Shown here piece after piece: positions 12,535 to 15,356 of a stretch of DNA of 15,356 nt. The DNA is from CAYQOX01 sp964419335 (GTDB lineage Bacteria > Hinthialibacterota > Hinthialibacteria > Hinthialibacterales > Hinthialibacteraceae): NCBI GenBank assembly GCA_964419335.1, contig CAYQOX010000076.1, positions 1-15,356 of the forward strand. The letters run 5' to 3'. The notes below the pieces were generated by a model. That model did no database searches, was not told the origin of the DNA, and saw only the letters and a program-made list of their open reading frames with translations. The number at the start of each line of letters is the position of its first letter. Position 1 is the first letter of the stretch. Position numbers and translations under genes: made by a program.

Positions 12535-14892
12535 TTGAAGCAAAGCGCTATGGAAACCTCGGAACTTAGACTCATACTACAAAACTATTACAGTCCGCCC
12601 ACGTTGGTGGAATACCTGGGGTTGGATTCAGAGCGAGACGATCTCTATGAAATGGCGATTGAATCGATTCTGGGTGAGGAGGAGGCCGGGCTTCGAATCA
12701 TGGCGGAGTTGGATGAAGCCTCCGCCAAACAGAAGGAAAAAATACGCTCTATGAATCCCCGTGAAATCCGCAACAGCCTATCGGTGGAATTTCTCGAGCC
12801 GGGGAAACGGCTTGCTTTAATCATGTGGGCTTTGTTGCGCGATGAGCGTCTGAGCGCCCGTAACCACGCGAGTACGATTGCCGAAGCCTTTGCTCAACAA
12901 ATGGAACCTTCTTTCCCTGAATCTGGCGATGAAGAACAGCAAGACCTGATTCAGGAGATCGCTGAAGAGATTAACGAGGATATAGATGAGGAAGCCGCGG
13001 CACAGGAGGGAATCGATATAGAGAATGCGGATGAAGATGATGTGATGGAGCAGATTCTGGCTGAGTTGAATAGCGGGACGATGGAACAAGAAGCAGAACA
13101 AAAAAACGAGCCTGAAACGGAACCGGATACTGATCTCAATTTCCTCGATGAAGACGATATAGAACTCGAGGATGAGGAAGAGCAAGATGAAATCTCTTTT
13201 GAGGACGACGATGAAGAAGACGAAGAATACGATTTTGCCTATGAACTCGACCTTGATACAGAGGAAGAAGAGGAATCCGGAGACGAGGAGGAGCCTCTGC
13301 ATATCCCTGACAAGCAATCGATAGAAGAAGGGATGGAGGAAGTCGATCGTTTGATTGCCAATTTGGAGGAACCGGAAGAAGAGGAGGAGGAAGCGTCCTC
13401 CACACCCTGCATCACCATAGGTGGAGTGGAAATCTCGCTTGATTCTTTGAAGCGAGCATGCGAGCGGGTTTTTAACGAAACCGTGGAACTGGTTACAGAT
13501 GAGAACCTCACCCGGCAAGATAAGATTGTGGTTATTGGGAAACGCTGTGGTTTATATGTACTGCAAGGCCCGCGATATAAGATTGAACCGGTTAAGACTA
13601 CGCCATTGGATGTAGGGGATTCCATTGAAGTTTCTCCCACCAGCCTACAAGCGGCATTGTCACGTATTTATAGTGAGAATGTGGAGTTGGTGCCGGATCC
13701 CGACTTGCTTAAGGAGGGGATTGTTGTATTTACAGGAAAAGAAACCGGGTTATCGGTTATGCAAAATTCAATCGCCAAGGTGTCTCTCCCGAACTGGGTG
13801 AATGAAGATCTTAAAGCCGAAATCGAAACACCTTCGGCGCCTGTGAGTAGTGAAATTTCGAACTTAAAGCAAAAGATTGCGGAGTTGGAAGAGCGCATCG
13901 AGGCTCTCTCAAAACAAGCGACAGCCCAAGAGTCGCCCCAACCTGAGACGGAAACAAAGGAAGAAGAGCATGAGATTTCGGATGAAGCCCTTTCGTTAGA
14001 TGATATAGAATCTGAGGAGCTCGAGCCGATTCCAGAAGAAATTCCGGAAGTCGAAGAGCAAAAAGAAGAAAAAGAGGAAGATGAAGACATCCACGAAGAG
14101 GGGATTGACGAAAGTGCGATCGACTCGGATTTGGAGGAAATCCTTGGGGCCGTGAGTGAGGGAGAGGAACAATCTTCTGGTGAGGATGAAATTAACTATG
14201 AAGAAATGTTAAAGGACTTTCCGGAAGAAGAATCCGAGCCAGTTGCGGATACTGAAACATCCGAAGAAGAATCTCCAGAGGAGGAAGAGGATCTATCCGA
14301 GGTAGATTTAGAAGACCTCGACCTTGAGGCTATTACCCAAGAAGAAGAGGAAAAGAAACCTACAGAAGAAGCCACTGAAGAGGAAACTTCCGGTGGTGAG
14401 GAAGATGAACTTGATTTAGAAGGATTGATGGAAGATCTTGAATCGGGTGAAGAAGGGGAAGAGGAAGAAAAAGAACAATCGGAAGAGGAATCCAGCGAGG
14501 ACGAAGATTTCGATCTCGATATTTTAAGTGAACTTGAAGAAACGACTGAAGAAGGAAGCGAAACGAAGCAAGTTTTCAACGGGGAACAGATTCTTCTCCT
14601 TGGCGGTGATAAAAAACATGAACAAGACTATAAAAAAGTGGTGGAGGATCTTGGAGGCCACTGCAATTGGCGTGGGGGAATGGAAGACGCCAATGAAGAG
14701 GAAATTAATGAGTTGGTCGAAAGTGCGGATGTGATTATGACGCTATCATCAGAAGCGCTCTCTGATCCGGGGATTCTTCAAGCGACCAGTTATGCGCAAG
14801 AGAGCAACAAGCGAGTGTTTGAACACCATTCGGCGAATCCTAATAGTGTGCAGAAAAAACTCACCCAACTGGTGGAAGAAGGGAAAGTGTGA
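12535..14892 (+). CDS. Large acidic repeat protein with C-terminal DUF2325 domain
   Basis: A 785-aa, extremely Glu/Asp-rich, apparently cytoplasmic protein (no signal peptide or membrane segment). Domains seen: helical N-terminal region (about 1-123) of no recognised family; acidic linker (124-292); two copies of a roughly 56-residue module (293-350 and 361-416) sharing VELV, IVV, GK and GL-V-Q; a short coiled coil (about 440-463, ISNLKQKIAELEERIEAL); a second acidic linker (466-681); and a C-terminal DUF2325-like domain (683-785) with ILLLGGD, DLGGHCNWRGG and ELVESADVIMTLSSEALS. DUF2325 has a Rossmann-like appearance and no settled function. Short hydrophobic motifs such as DLEEIL and FDLDILSEL recur in the linkers. 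Start TTG 12535 is chosen because AGGGAG lies 5 bases upstream; ATG 12550 lacks a ribosome site. Scaffold or adaptor role is inference. Confidence 0.85.
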   Translation: MKQSAMETSELRLILQNYYSPPTLVEYLGLDSERDDLYEMAIESILGEEEAGLRIMAELDEASAKQKEKIRSMNPREIRNSLSVEFLEPGKRLALIMWALLRDERLSARNHASTIAEAFAQQMEPSFPESGDEEQQDLIQEIAEEINEDIDEEAAAQEGIDIENADEDDVMEQILAELNSGTMEQEAEQKNEPETEPDTDLNFLDEDDIELEDEEEQDEISFEDDDEEDEEYDFAYELDLDTEEEEESGDEEEPLHIPDKQSIEEGMEEVDRLIANLEEPEEEEEEASSTPCITIGGVEISLDSLKRACERVFNETVELVTDENLTRQDKIVVIGKRCGLYVLQGPRYKIEPVKTTPLDVGDSIEVSPTSLQAALSRIYSENVELVPDPDLLKEGIVVFTGKETGLSVMQNSIAKVSLPNWVNEDLKAEIETPSAPVSSEISNLKQKIAELEERIEALSKQATAQESPQPETETKEEEHEISDEALSLDDIESEELEPIPEEIPEVEEQKEEKEEDEDIHEEGIDESAIDSDLEEILGAVSEGEEQSSGEDEINYEEMLKDFPEEESEPVADTETSEEESPEEEEDLSEVDLEDLDLEAITQEEEEKKPTEEATEEETSGGEEDELDLEGLMEDLESGEEGEEEEKEQSEEESSEDEDFDLDILSELEETTEEGSETKQVFNGEQILLLGGDKKHEQDYKKVVEDLGGHCNWRGGMEDANEEEINELVESADVIMTLSSEALSDPGILQATSYAQESNKRVFEHHSANPNSVQKKLTQLVEEGKV

Positions 14893-14931
14893 TAATACCC
14901 ATTTCTTAGTATGCCTAGTGCAACAAGAAGG

Positions 14932-15198
14932 TTAGACTCCCTGGTATGCCATATTGGGGAGCTCATCGCGTAGCTTCTGTTTGACCTTCACATCCACCTT
15001 TAATATATCGTGGATGCAACGAACCGACACATCGACCCCGGGTTGGACTTCGCTCCAGAGCACTTTGTCGCCAAGAATGGCGACATTGGACCAGGCGGGT
15101 TCGTCCAAGCTCAAAGGTTGATACCCCTCGCCTCGGCCGATCCCCAAGATCTGTAGGGTGGGCTCAAAATGCGTTGTGTGCATTTTAGCCCACCACAT
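14932..15198 (-). CDS. Hypothetical small ORF, possibly 5'-disrupted
   Basis: An 88-codon frame with no family recognised. The body (LGIGRGEGYQPLSLDEPAW, then NVAILGDKVLWSEVQPGVDV and RCIHDILKVDVKVKQKLRDEL) looks protein-like, with balanced composition and no low complexity. Its first 15 or so codons lie within the hairpin at 15157-15194. No Shine-Dalgarno precedes ATG 15198, and the frame stays open upstream to a stop at 15241-15243 (through VTICDITESN). It may be a real small protein, a truncated remnant, or chance. It converges on the DUF2325 gene, with stop codons about 40 bases apart and no clear terminator between. Confidence 0.4.
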   Translation of the reverse strand: MWWAKMHTTHFEPTLQILGIGRGEGYQPLSLDEPAWSNVAILGDKVLWSEVQPGVDVSVRCIHDILKVDVKVKQKLRDELPNMAYQGV

Positions 15199-15297
15199 AT
15201 TGGATTCTGTAATATCACAAATCGTGACGTTTTTATAAAGTTACATTGGTGGGCTACGTTTTCCTGCTAAAGCAGAAAATCTTTGAGCCCACCCTAC
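15153..15297. repeat. Paired-hairpin palindromic element
   Basis: A perfect 16-base inverted repeat bounds the element: GTAGGGTGGGCTCAAA (15153-15168) and its complement (15282-15297). Each end also folds alone. Left hairpin: GGTGGGCT/AGCCCACC (15157-15164 with 15187-15194), continued by AAAATGC/GCATTTT with one bulge. Right hairpin: GGTGGGCT/AGCCCACC (15248-15255 with 15286-15293), with an inner TTTT-CTGC/GCAG-AAAA stem. This is the design of a REP/BIME-like or MITE-like nonautonomous repeat. No target-site duplication was obvious. Only one copy lies in the window. Confidence 0.6.
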
Positions 15298-15356
15298 GCC
15301 TCTTAGAAGATTATATCGAATTTCATGAAGACAGGTTCTAATTCTCATCAAGGTAG
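15298..15356. other. Right edge, no feature seen
   Basis: Fifty-nine bases after the hairpin element, without an ORF or recognisable signal. Confidence 0.4.

Noticed and set aside
13140..13400. Purine-rich GAAGAGGAA tracts as a microsatellite
   Set aside because: The repeats vary in synonymous ways and stay in frame with the DUF2325 protein; they are explained by Glu/Asp codons, not a simple repeat.
12817..14579. Long minus-strand open frames opposite the acidic protein, rich in Ser or Phe/Leu
   Set aside because: They are the antisense of GAA/GAG/GAT-rich codons, give low-complexity Ser or Phe runs, and lack ribosome sites and family signals.

Overview
The window reads as a piece of chromosome from an uncultured-type Gram-negative bacterium. 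Marker genes include a type IV/II pseudopilin with a Planctomycetes/Lentisphaerae/Hydrogenedentes-style C-terminus, a secreted DUF1080 protein, a xylose-isomerase-like TIM-barrel enzyme, and an ADP-ribosylglycohydrolase-fold lipoprotein with a C-terminal beta-sandwich. This mix is typical of PVC-group and related candidate phyla (my inference; no marker settles the phylum). No phage, transposase, CRISPR, rRNA or tRNA signature was seen.

Layout, left to right. 1-253: window edge with nothing firmly identifiable except a terminator. 254-811 (-): pseudopilin with its own promoter and terminator. 1051-1755 (+): secreted DUF1080 protein, preceded by two short inverted repeats and closed by a strong intrinsic terminator. 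1869-3254 and 3272-4114 (-): a TIM-barrel sugar isomerase/epimerase followed by a MurC-like ligase, probably co-transcribed. 4251-5282 (-): zinc-binding MDR dehydrogenase with its own terminator. 5415-7151 (+) and 7223-8764 (+): ADP-ribosylglycohydrolase-fold lipoprotein, then an NhaC-type Na+/H+ antiporter. 8797-10122, 10173-11072 and 11017-11673 (-): read in transcription order, ubiX, an overlapping UbiA-type prenyltransferase, then an anchored SGNH hydrolase. 11674-11996: a leader region with promoter-like and short-ORF signals. 11997-12524 and 12535-14892 (+): a four-helix membrane protein and a 785-residue highly acidic protein ending in a DUF2325 domain. 14932-15198 (-): an unrecognised small ORF whose 5' end runs into a paired-hairpin palindromic element.

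Most genes are separate metabolic or envelope functions. UbiX and the UbiA-type enzyme belong to one quinone pathway, and the motif set of the latter looks like the futalosine-type (MqnP) family. DUF1080, the isomerase and the ADP-ribosylglycohydrolase-like lipoprotein fit a carbohydrate-oriented lifestyle. The part I find least explained is the 3' two-gene unit: membrane protein plus acidic repeat/DUF2325 protein. The DUF2325 protein carries a duplicated ~56-residue module and recurring short hydrophobic motifs inside long acidic linkers, which suggests a cytoplasmic scaffold or adaptor. That role is inference.
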